This document shows positions 1 to 7,814 of a stretch of 12,887 bases of DNA, in pieces. Location: the NCBI GenBank assembly GCA_027575805.1, contig JANBPU010000402.1, positions 1-12,887 on the forward strand, read 5' to 3'. A program made the translations under genes and the position numbers. Below the pieces are notes generated by a model that worked only from the letters and a program-made list of their open reading frames with translations, made no database searches and was not told where the DNA came from. The DNA comes from Mycoemilia scoparia. Lineage: Eukaryota; Kickxellomycota; Kickxellomycetes; Kickxellales; Kickxellaceae. How positions within the stretch are numbered: the stretch's first letter is position 1; every line of letters begins with the position of its first letter.

Positions 1-404
1 TTGGAGACCATCATTTTTGGCTGTTTATAGTAGTTGTTTGTGTGGTCTTTTCCTATTTTATTTCTAACTAATAAAAATGGGGAATTGTAAAGCATATGTC
101 ATGAAGTCATACTGTATAAATGGTGAAATTACATACAGTTTTGAGCAAAAATGTGTCCCAAGTAGTTGTCTATCAAACAATCTATGAGTGGGCCAAAATC
201 TGATGAGAGTCCATTTCTGCCTTCAATACATTTGATCACTAGCAAAATTTCACTATAATGTTACTATAATGTTATTTTTCTATATTTTAGAGATTTTATT
301 AATTCTTGCATTTTAATTTATTATATTTTAGCTGATTTACAAGAGGGAAAAAAAAGAAATAAAAAAGAAATCTGTTATTAATAATTTTGTTCAACTTTAA
401 ACTG
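1..404. other. Intergenic 3' flank of the SSXT-domain gene
   Basis: No coding region is supported here; all frames are short and low in complexity. The stretch is AT-rich and lies downstream of the minus-strand SSXT-domain gene, so it should hold that gene's 3' UTR and polyadenylation region. It also contains one copy of a short degenerate repeat around 171-262 whose partner lies at about 4096-4186. Confidence 0.7.
171..262 (+). repeat. Degenerate dispersed repeat, copy A
   Basis: An 11-mer at 191-201 (ggccaaaatct) and a 10-mer at 233-242 (tgatcactag) recur in the same order and orientation at 4116-4126 and 4157-4166. The spacers are 31 and 30 bases, and both contain tttct-cct at nearly the same offset. 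In the next 20 bases downstream 11 match and 7 of the 9 differences are transitions. The shared offsets make chance unlikely. This is probably an old copy of a short interspersed element or LTR remnant, but no terminal repeats or target duplication are visible. Confidence 0.5.
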
Positions 405-1934
405 CTATAGTTGTTGTTCACCAATACCAGTACTGCCGCCACCACCACCACTATTGCTATTACTACTACTACTACCCATAGCAATAGCAACACCACCAGC
501 AGAAGCAGTAGTAGCAGTAATATTAGTATTAGAATTATTAGTTTCTTTTTTAAATCCACCACTACCACCAACTACTTGCTGATCTTTATTATATCCAGAA
601 GGCAAATCAACACCTTTAGGTAACTGAAACGGCGGAAATGGTTTATAATTTTTGGGATTGGTAAGATCACTGGGCCTAGGTGGTTGATAATTATCAATCC
701 GATGACTTTGCAGGAAATTGACCACGCCCTGTCTTTTATCTTTACCTTCGAGTAAATTGTATTCTGCCTGTTCTTGCTCTTTTAATTGTTGTTTGGCCTT
801 TTTGGATAATTCCATTTGTTGGGGTAGATACATCTTAGTGTACATATCGTAGATTGAACGAGCTTGGCGTAGTTGATCATGGATCTCGGTTTTTCCTACC
901 TTGTTATTATCGCTGTTACTTTTGTTGGTTGTAGTTGTAGTTGTGGTTGTATTGGTATTGGAAGGTGGAGTGATATTAGTATTAGTAGGAATGTTGGCAT
1001 TGTTAGGTATAGACTTTGTTGTTGAAGTGCTTTGTAGGTTGGTAGATGACAATGATATTGGTGCTTTAGAAGTAGTAGTACTTTTAGCACTACTATTGCC
1101 ATTTTCTAATAAAGTAGTGGTTTCACCACTACAATTTTGATTAACATTTGGTGGTAGAACGGTTGATGGTAGTGGAGGAATGGGATCAAGTAAAGATGGC
1201 TGTAACTTTAGAGGATGTACCAAGTAATGGTCAGCTACTGCGGCAAGATAAACCAAATTCGACTGTAATCGTATCTGGTAAATGGCATATTGGGGGTCGT
1301 CCACCAATCCGCTATTTTGAAACTCCTTACACAGTTTGATCAACACGGAATTTATGTTTAACACCATTTGGATGATACTTGTTTTGAGTTTCGGCAAATA
1401 CGGTTTTTGTTCTTCATCGTCAGCCTCGTCATCTCCAGTGCTATTGTTGTTGGCTTTATTATCTTTAGTGGTAGACGAGCCTTTTTTTAAGCTACTTTTT
1501 CGGGTTTTTGGTTCCTCAGCACCATCATCTTCGTCCTCATCTTCATCACCCTCTTCATCTTCGTCGTCGTCGTCGTCGTCATTATCATCGTCATCAGCCT
1601 CGTCCCCGGCATTATCTTCTTCATCTTCATCGTTATCATTGCTACTATTACTTTCATACTTGTCATCGCCTGCTCCCTCGGTCTTTTTATTCTTTGTTTT
1701 GGAATCCTGATTATACACGGTATTGAAAAATTCCTCCCCAAGGTACGCAAAGGATAAATCATCGTCGTCAACCATCATGCTATTTAGATCAATTTTATCT
1801 TGTTTGTTGGTATTATCTGGGGTTTGCAGTTCATCTGTAGTTGTTTTGTTGTTGTTATTGTTGTTACTATTGGAGGAATTCAAAGCATCCAAGCTTTCTA
1901 GCAACATATTGTTTTCATTATTGCTTCCTAGCAT
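405..1934 (-). CDS. SSXT (SS18-like) domain protein, putative SWI/SNF-associated factor
   Basis: The product has 509 residues. Residues 1-100 are Asn/Asp-rich. Residues 101-140 are almost entirely Asp/Glu, followed by a short basic patch (KTRKSSLKKG, 143-152). Residues about 180-240 resemble the SSXT/SS18/GIF domain: IIQMVLNINSVLIK, then QYAIYQIRLQSNLVYLAAVAD, where SS18 and plant GIF proteins carry QYQ...L..NLVYLA.IAD. Residues 250-345 are a Pro/Ser/Thr/Asn linker with a Thr run (329-336). Residues 351-450 form a second, probably helical and then Pro-rich block (LRQARSIYDMY, PPRPSDL) that I do not recognise. The tail is Gly/Ser/Asn-rich. In animals SS18 is a BAF (SWI/SNF) subunit, and yeast Snf11 is a possible functional counterpart; a nuclear chromatin role is inferred from the domain. 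The first ATG is used, though Met10 is possible. CTG codes residue 201, within the conserved helix. The domain is internal here, whereas in SS18 it is N-terminal. Confidence 0.8.
   Translation of the reverse strand: MLGSNNENNMLLESLDALNSSNSNNNNNNKTTTDELQTPDNTNKQDKIDLNSMMVDDDDLSFAYLGEEFFNTVYNQDSKTKNKKTEGAGDDKYESNSSNDNDEDEEDNAGDEADDDDNDDDDDDEDEEGDEDEDEDDGAEEPKTRKSSLKKGSSTTKDNKANNNSTGDDEADDEEQKPYLPKLKTSIIQMVLNINSVLIKLCKEFQNSGLVDDPQYAIYQIRLQSNLVYLAAVADHYLVHPLKLQPSLLDPIPPLPSTVLPPNVNQNCSGETTTLLENGNSSAKSTTTSKAPISLSSTNLQSTSTTKSIPNNANIPTNTNITPPSNTNTTTTTTTTNKSNSDNNKVGKTEIHDQLRQARSIYDMYTKMYLPQQMELSKKAKQQLKEQEQAEYNLLEGKDKRQGVVNFLQSHRIDNYQPPRPSDLTNPKNYKPFPPFQLPKGVDLPSGYNKDQQVVGGSGGFKKETNNSNTNITATTASAGGVAIAMGSSSSNSNSGGGGGSTGIGEQQL
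1548..1640 (-). repeat. GAC/GAT/GAA codon repeat (poly-acidic tract)
   Basis: On the plus strand this is a near-continuous run of ATC/GTC/TTC triplets, including pure gtc repeats around 1561-1578. On the minus strand it encodes the Asp/Glu block of the SSXT-domain protein. Mixed synonymous codons outside the pure core suggest an old, selected tract; the core may vary in length between strains. Confidence 0.75.
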
Positions 1935-2684
1935 CTTTTCATCATCGGTAGTTTTTAAACTTTACGAAATTAGGCGTTTTTTGAAAGAATATGATGGAGA
2001 TGGATAACAAAAGGTTGTATGGATGTATAGTATGTTGTCGCAGAAAATATAAACAAAAACTGTAGTTTAAACCTTGAACAAGTCAGAGTAATAGAGAAGC
2101 TGTCGCGTGATATGAGATTATGGGGTAAACTTTAATTGAGTCTAGTTCCAATTTTGAAAAAAAAGAATGCTCACAATAGTTTTGTTGTAATTAAGTACGC
2201 ATACAGAATATACATTTATAATGCTATAATGGTTGTTATATTGTGTTATAGCTGCAGAAATGAAAAGTGGCTAATAAAGATGAAAGAAAAGAGAGAGAGA
2301 GAGCAAGCAAAAAGCAAAAACATAAGTATAGAAAAGATGTTGTGGTTGTGGTGGTTGAGTTTGATATCTAATGTTGAATCGAGTCAATTCTTCATTATTG
2401 CCAATATTCATAACCTGCATCTTTGTTAATAAAAGGAGCACGAGCCAGTGCACTGTGTCCAAGCGTGACATTATTATTCCAATAGCAAATATTAAAATGA
2501 TGGCAATAATCCTTGACCATTTCTTCGATTAATCACTCTTACAATATATGCGATAAATCCTAACGAATCCTTTATCATCTAGCATATATTGGTTGGAAAA
2601 AAATCAATAAAGAACTGGCGTCATCCCACTATAATCGACCCAACTAGGATATCAATGATACGCAAAGTGCTATTAAAGCGGCTA
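1935..2684. other. Intergenic region, promoter side of the SSXT-domain gene
   Basis: About 750 bases lie between two tandem minus-strand genes. They should hold the SSXT-domain gene's promoter and the 3' end of the VOA1-like gene. Visible features are a GA run at 2291-2303, many A/T tracts and one small minus-strand ORF (2395-2520). Plus-strand frames here are Lys/Arg/Ile-biased and look non-coding. No tRNA or snRNA signature was seen. Confidence 0.6.
2395..2520 (-). CDS. Doubtful small ORF, 41 residues
   Basis: An ATG-to-TAA minus-strand frame encodes 41 residues starting MVKDYCHH and ending NKDAGYEYWQ, with two Cys and an aromatic-rich tail. The composition is less biased than the neighbouring random frames, which is the only reason to list it. 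The ATG context (GAAGAA before it) is acceptable for yeast. I recognise no family, and an ORF this short can arise by chance. It could also be the last exon of a spliced gene, but no clear branch site was found upstream. Confidence 0.15.
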   Translation of the reverse strand: MVKDYCHHFNICYWNNNVTLGHSALARAPFINKDAGYEYWQ

Positions 2685-3032
2685 TTACTGGCGCTTCTTG
2701 TTTTGGAGTTGGTTTTGAGAAGGAATCTTTGTGGGCCCCTGAACTGCTGTTATCCAGTTAATACCAACAGCAACGATAATAAAGAAGAAACTCATGGTAA
2801 CAAGTCCGACAATAAGACCAGGTGTTAACCAGCCGCTGAAATAGAAATCGTCATGCTCAGTTGTTGGTGCTGAATGAGAGGGTGATTGGGAACTTGTGCC
2901 ACTGCTTTCGGATGCTGATGAGGTTCCAGTGGAGAAAGCTTGTTGCTTTTGACCCAAAACTAGCCCAATAAATGAAAATAGGGCGGCAAGTAGCAATGAC
3001 GATGATGTGGAAAGGATTGTATTGTTTGCCAT
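2685..3032 (-). CDS. VOA1/Ac45 C-terminal-like small ER membrane protein
   Basis: The product has 115 residues: a hydrophobic signal peptide (1-27, ending LVLG), a Ser/Thr-rich lumenal stretch (33-58), one transmembrane segment (about 67-97, SGWLTPGLIVGLVTM...) and a short cytosolic tail ending KKRQ. The tail fits the KKXX ER-retrieval signal. The membrane segment, with TPG-I-GL near its start and VQ-PTK after it, resembles the C-terminal region of the VOA1/BIG1/ATP6AP1 (Ac45) family. Yeast Voa1 helps assemble the V-ATPase Vo sector in the ER. Voa1 is about 265 residues in S. cerevisiae, so most of the lumenal domain would be missing here. The frame stays open 28 codons upstream (to 3116), but the ATG at 3032 has an AAAA context and begins a good signal peptide, so I chose it. 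The family assignment rests on short similarity recalled from knowledge. Alternatively this is a distinct small type I membrane protein. Confidence 0.72.
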   Translation of the reverse strand: MANNTILSTSSSLLLAALFSFIGLVLGQKQQAFSTGTSSASESSGTSSQSPSHSAPTTEHDDFYFSGWLTPGLIVGLVTMSFFFIIVAVGINWITAVQGPTKIPSQNQLQNKKRQ

Positions 3033-3384
3033 TTTTATAGGTAGAATACAAAATTGTAAATTAATAATATATATAAATGTAAAAGATAGAGAGTAGTGAG
3101 GGAAAGAGCAAGGCAAGGTTTATTAGTGATTTGGCTGCTTTGTTTAAAATACACGCATATGCAAATAAAGAAGCTACTATGTTTATACTTTCATTCTTAG
3201 GGTGCTTTGTCTATATCAATGCCAAACACATACACACATATTATCAAAGTCCTAATCCATAGATCCTGGTGATCAGGATCTACTTTTTATTTCACTTTGC
3301 TGTCTCTTTTTTTTTCAAGATCGAAAACTCTCTCTCCCTTTCTCTGTTTAAACCCCACATAAAATACAAATATAGATATAAATA
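3033..3384. promoter_or_regulatory. Divergent promoter region between the VOA1-like and LLP-family genes
   Basis: These 352 bases separate two genes transcribed outward, so both promoters must lie here. The VOA1-like side has AT-rich sequence (taataatatatataaatg, about 3062-3079). The LLP side has a long pyrimidine tract (about 3293-3350) typical of the region just upstream of yeast start sites. A 9-bp dyad lies between them at 3260-3282. I saw no PAC or RRPE ribosome-biogenesis motif. Confidence 0.55.
3260..3282. promoter_or_regulatory. Perfect 9-bp inverted repeat in the divergent promoter
   Basis: TAGATCCTG, a 5-base spacer (gtgat), then CAGGATCTA: the arms are exactly complementary. Its place between two divergent genes and its symmetry fit a binding site for a dimeric transcription factor. 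I do not recognise the motif, so a regulatory role is inferred. Confidence 0.35.
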
Positions 3385-3915
3385 ATGGCAAAGTCTGGTC
3401 GTTCAAAGTCTAAAATTCGGAGCCGCAATATCCGTCGTGAAAATATTTATGGGCCAGTTGAAGCTGAGCGTCTAAAGCGTCTGGCCGACAAACAGGCTTT
3501 AACAAAAGGTACAATTGAGGTTGAAATGCTTGACGACAGCAACAACTCTAATGGAGTTACTACTATCACCAAAGGTATGGTTTTATAACTATTTATTGAT
3601 TATTGTATACTTTAAACAAAATCAAGAATATATACACAGTCACCCGTATATAATGTCCATGTATATTAACAATGAGAAAACTATTGTTTTTATCGAATTG
3701 AATATATAGAGGAAGACCAGATGGAAATCGAAAATTCCACTACTCAAAAACAACAACAACAACAACAACAACAAAAAGTAAAGATTCTTCCAAAGAAAAA
3801 GAGATTCAACAAGGGCAGCAGAGACAACAACAAGAATGGAGGAGTAAAGAAAACATCAGCCCGTAATGGAGTCCAAAAATCGAAAAAATTTGTATGGAAA
3901 AAACAAAAAATGTAA
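3385..3915 (+). CDS. YBL028C/LLP-family pre-60S ribosome biogenesis protein (spliced)
   Basis: Two exons, 3385-3574 and 3710-3915, join within a Glu codon and give a 131-residue basic protein. The N-terminus (MAKSGRSKSKIRSRNIRRENIY, then VEAERLKRLADK) matches the start typical of the DUF2423/LLP family, seen in S. cerevisiae YBL028C and human LLPH (MAKS-R-..., then a VDAR..R-like block). Members are nucleolar and associate with early 60S precursors. The C-terminal exon has a Gln tract (eight residues) and several Lys/Arg clusters ending KKFVWKKQKM, in keeping with rRNA binding. Without splicing, exon 1 would stop four codons into the intron (MVL then stop) and the basic C-terminus would be lost, so the spliced model is preferred. 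Residue 33 is encoded by CTG where family members carry Leu or Ile. Confidence 0.85.
3575..3709 (+). other. Spliceosomal intron (135 nt) in the LLP-family gene
   Basis: Donor GTATGG at 3575-3580, branch-site-like TATTAAC at 3664-3670 (one change from TACTAAC) and acceptor TAG at 3707-3709, 39 bases after the branch A. Exon phase is kept: 63 codons plus one base, then two bases completing a Glu codon. The G at donor position 6 departs from the usual GTATGT. Confidence 0.8.
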
Positions 3916-4095
3916 TAATATTATATATTTAGATCAGCAATTATATAACACACTACTACATTCATACATCAAAAAACAGATATTTCATTATCATTATAAT
4001 TACCATTTCTATTATTCAACAATACAAAGTGTTTATTAAAAGATTTCAATTTTACTACCATCGTCATCAAATGGTTATAATTCACAAAGCCTTAG

Positions 4096-4186
4096 GCAGA
4101 ATTGGCTGGTGACTAGGCCAAAATCTCAGGACTTATTTTTCTACCTATTTCAAACCTGATCACTAGTGAAGTCTTGCCAAATTGTT
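4096..4186 (+). repeat. Degenerate dispersed repeat, copy B
   Basis: The partner of the copy at 171-262. It carries the same 11-mer at 4116-4126 and 10-mer at 4157-4166 with a 30-base spacer, then gaagtcttgcc...attgtt aligned to the first copy mostly by matches and transitions. Both copies lie about 160-250 bases beyond the stop codon of the neighbouring gene, but in opposite orientation relative to that gene. Confidence 0.5.
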
Positions 4187-4327
4187 AAAAACCACTACTC
4201 AAATGGCCTTCTCATTACTATTGATCATGTGTTTGTCATAGTAAAGTAATCTCAATTTTGATTTCAAACAGGTCAATCAAGTAGTTTTGTAAGTCGATGT
4301 AGTCAATGGTACTGCCATTACACCTCG

Positions 4328-4347
4328 CTCTCTCTCTCTCTCTCTCT
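4328..4347. repeat. (CT)10 microsatellite
   Basis: An uninterrupted CT dinucleotide run of 20 bases in non-coding DNA, followed by tta. Confidence 0.9.
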
Positions 4348-4416
4348 TTATTCCAAATACTAACAAGGCAACTAACTTTGAGGTTTTACTTTCTGTTGAT
4401 GAAAAAGATGATGGCA

Positions 4417-4432
4417 GTGGTGGTGGTGGTGG
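4417..4432. repeat. GTG trinucleotide repeat
   Basis: A short perfect GTG run in the non-coding region; no supportable reading frame crosses it. Confidence 0.7.
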
Positions 4433-4677
4433 CCAGGTATTTAGGAATTAAAGGTAACTGGCCTAACTGACCACTATGATGCTATACTTGGCTGTCAATC
4501 CTTTCAATCACAAGGAATATCATCCAAGGTCACACATGACTTTGCAAATTTTTCTGGGAATTTACTTTGAAGTATAGTAATGGATGAATGCTTTTATAGG
4601 CATGAAGGCGATTGGGATATCGATAAAGCAATTGGGAAATAAAGCAAAATGGGTTCTTTTAGATTGATTTGTAGATT

Positions 4678-4704
4678 CCCAGGTGGTCTTTAAAATCCAC
4701 CGGG
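4678..4704. other. Imperfect GC-rich hairpin
   Basis: CCC-a-GGTGG, a 10-base AT-rich loop, then CCACCGGG: eight base pairs with one bulged A. It stands out in AT-rich non-coding DNA. It could be an RNA structure, a protein-binding dyad or chance; no downstream T-run suggests a particular role. Confidence 0.35.
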
Positions 4705-4834
4705 CTCGATGATTAAAGAGGACCGACTTTGTATGTTGTCTTTGTGGATTTGAACAAAAAGATGCATGGATACTTTAGTCTGTAAACACATGCTTGTAGA
4801 AATAGATATCATGACTTGCCGAGCAAGTAAATCA

Positions 4835-4858
4835 GTATGTATGTATGTATGTATGTAT
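4835..4858. repeat. (GTAT)6 microsatellite
   Basis: Six perfect GTAT tetranucleotide units, probably length-polymorphic between strains. Confidence 0.9.
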
Positions 4859-5793
4859 GATATCCAAATAAACAAAACATCCTCTGAAGGCTATTTTGAT
4901 GATGTTCGGCTTTGAATGGATATAATCTACTTAAAAAGACATGTCCCAGTATTGGCAAAGATTTGTTGAAGGCGCGTGTGTATGGTGTAAAAGTAATGTA
5001 GCTTAACGTAACATGAGGGCAGATTTGCCGCATTGATTACTGCTTCAAGCCAAACCACACACACATGACTCTTGGAATATTTATTCCATGTATACGTTTG
5101 TATTACTGTTACTACTAACAATACTAGTATTGGAATGCCCCATGGTACCTTTAAACATATTCTCGCTAATCATTTGCATGCTTTATTAGTTCTCAACGCC
5201 CCATCCTCGTGCTCATGGTGTCTTCTTGGGATTATTGAAAGGGCAGTGTGTACGTGTGATTTTCCCAGACCAAAGATCACAGGTCTCCACACCTTTACCA
5301 CGCCCATTTGCTTGCCTCTACACATCATATCATGTCACTTTGCTTTGTCTTTGTTCAATATTATGTGCTGCTAAACAGACCAATCCCAAAATCCAAAGTA
5401 ATACTGAATCCCCTTTCAAGCCATTTACCCACAGATCTATCTCGTTCGCTGACTCGCTGTAGCAATTTACCGTATATTCATATTCTAAAGCCGCCACAAC
5501 AAACTTCCTACTTTTTTTATATGTGTGTGAATACGTTTAGATTTTGTCCATCTCCATCACCTCTTACAGAATGTCACATACCTTTTTGAAAAAAGTAGAG
5601 AGAAATTATGTTCTGATATCATTCTTGTGCCACAAACAAGTACATATTTCTCTGATGCCCATGGGATAGAGAGACACTTTAACAGACCGGCACCGCTACT
5701 ACTGGATATAGCTATCTTCCCAAGCTTCTTGGTTTTTATTTCTGGTTGTCATATTCTGTTCTTGCGTGTATGTGTCTGCGGTGTATGTGTGGA

Positions 5794-5801
5794 TATATAA
5801 A
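5794..5801 (+). promoter_or_regulatory. TATA box of the large membrane protein gene
   Basis: TATATAAA matches the yeast TATA consensus (TATAWAWR) and lies 186 bases upstream of the ATG at 5987, within the usual yeast distance. It is preceded by a GT-rich stretch (5764-5790) and followed by a pyrimidine-rich leader. TATA-containing promoters in yeast tend to be regulated rather than housekeeping. Confidence 0.5.
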
Positions 5802-5986
5802 TTGAATCCAATATCTCTCCATTTTCTGGATACTTTTGATTCTCTCCAAACATCATTTTCTTACTATATACTCTTTCATAATATACACATTAATATCTTC
5901 ACTTCATTGTCCTTTATCTGTATATGAGCAAAGCTTAGTTTTCTAATAATCTATTTACATATTTCTTAATAATATTCATTCCCATT

Positions 5987-7783
5987 ATGGCCTATCAATT
6001 TTCACATTTCGTCGCAGTTCCCAATTCCGGTCACTCAAAGCGAGTATTGCTACAAGATGGCCAGGAGCAACCTAGAGTTTCTATTCCCCAACAACAGCAA
6101 CAGCAACAATTATCACCACCAACTCCTGAACAAACGCCATCAACACACCCGCATCAGCTTCACCAAGAGATTAGCCAGCATGAAAATCCTGACGAATTTG
6201 TTGAGATTAGTATACAAAACGAGATGTCATCAAACAACCCCAATCACAGAAACAATACTGCTACCACGGCTGAGAGGAATGATGATAGTGCCCATAGCAA
6301 CAATACCAGCAGCAGAAACAGAAGTACAGAGCAGCATGGTTCGTCTTTAACTTCAAGTGTGCTCCGTCCACTTTCAACTATAAGCAACTGGTCAATTTCC
6401 AAACTACCAGGTATTTTCAAACCAGCAACTACACCCCCCTCTACTAACTCTGTCAATAATAATAATAACAACAACAACAATCGTAGTAGAAAAAATAGAT
6501 CCAAAAGACTTTCAACCCGTTCAGTATCAGGACTTCCTCCTCCAGAACCATTTGGTTCAAACATGGAAATACTCCAAGAACGTATGGAGCAACAACAACA
6601 ACATACATATCCTCAATATAACATCAACCATAGAACATTTAATCGTGACGATGACAGTGTAGAAGCAACAGTCATTCGGGAAAAACTCCAATATCCAGCA
6701 AATACACATACCACTACATCCACTGTTCTCAAGGATAACGCAACAACCCGCCAAGTATTACTGTTTATTCTCCGCTGCACGATTTCTTTGCTTCCTTTAA
6801 TAGCAGCAATAATCGCCGCCAGTCTGGTTACTGCGTTATCAAAACCACTGCTCATAACCAACTTTTCAGTCTCATCGTGTGTGGCTGTTGGTGGGATTGG
6901 TTATTCAACCTTCAAACTGGTTACTGGTTTGCGGCAGATTAAGAGAAATATTGTGTGGGAACAGAAACAAGTCACCCAGGGGTTAGGAATTTCTGTCTCT
7001 GACGCCAATGATGTGGATGTCCATGTCAGTAGTGATGGTGAAGCAAGTCGTGTTTATAGATCCGCTACTGTTCCAAATACGATGAATTTGGATTCTATCC
7101 CTTCTACTACTGCTGCTGCTGCTGCTGCTACTGCTGCTACTAACCGTGGTGGTGGTGTTGTTACTGATGACGAGGATGAATATAACCCTTCTTTAGGTAA
7201 TTCCATGATATTTATCAAAGATCTCGATGACCATGTTCTTCCTTCTTACTATGAACGTAGACACAGCTGCTTTAGAGCAAATAGTAACCCAACCACCACA
7301 AGTAACATCAACACCGGCATAACCTCTTTGTCACCAAGAAGATCTCGCACAAGATTTGTTAGCAATTCCCCGCAATTCAGTTACATCTCATCGTCATTGA
7401 TCCAAGGGCTTAACCAAATGGACCACCACCATTTGGACCATAATGGTTTGCCAGAATATCATTATCGTAGTTGTTCATCAAGAAATGGGCTCCAGAATTC
7501 TCTAGATACAACAACAACAACAACCACGCTTGCTCCCTCTGTTTCATTCACAACCACTACTACCAAATCCGATGGAGGACCAATTGATATCCACGAAGGA
7601 TTTGATAACAGCACAATATCAAGGTCTCGCTGTATGTGCTGCTGTTTGATAAACAAGGATAAAAATAGTCGCAATGTTGTTGATAAAGCTATAATTAAAA
7701 AGGTTGAATCCCAGGATACATTTATTCATTATCCAATTCGTCCAATCACTCCACCATTATCATCTTACCAGATGTCGTCACCC

Positions 7784-7814
<31 letters not shown>

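Larger units (their letters stand above)
3916..5986. other. Long gene-free region upstream of the large membrane protein gene
   Basis: About 2.07 kb without a supportable gene; the open frames (longest 100 codons, around 5072-5374) are Cys/His/Leu-biased and look like chance. It holds a dispersed-repeat copy (about 4096-4186), CT, GTG and GTAT microsatellites, an imperfect GC-rich hairpin at 4678-4704 and a consensus TATA box 186 bases before the next gene. The length suggests a heavily regulated promoter, an unannotated non-coding RNA, or a decayed gene or element. Confidence 0.6.

Noticed and set aside
411..1140. Open frames of Thr, Val and Leu runs on either strand
   Set aside because: Shadows of the Asn/Ser/Thr triplet runs in the SSXT-domain gene; no conserved sequence.
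1336..1710. Plus-strand Ser-rich open frame opposite the SSXT-domain gene
   Set aside because: It is the antisense reading of the Asp/Glu codon repeat; its composition follows from the triplet repeat and it has no domain.
2127..2135. AAACTTTAA, resembling a Wor1-type binding motif
   Set aside because: A single AT-rich 9-mer is expected by chance in this DNA and the organism is not established.
4740..4755. Stretch with ggatttgaac resembling a tRNA T-arm
   Set aside because: No matching acceptor stem, anticodon arm or A box at the right distance on either strand.
4328..4858. Microsatellites considered as a CRISPR-like array
   Set aside because: Simple di-, tri- and tetranucleotide repeats without spacers, in a eukaryotic genome.
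4809..5589. Overlapping open frames of 64-100 codons in the long upstream region
   Set aside because: Low-complexity or Cys/His/Ile-biased translations such as repeated YIHT from the GTAT microsatellite; no recognisable family or codon pattern.
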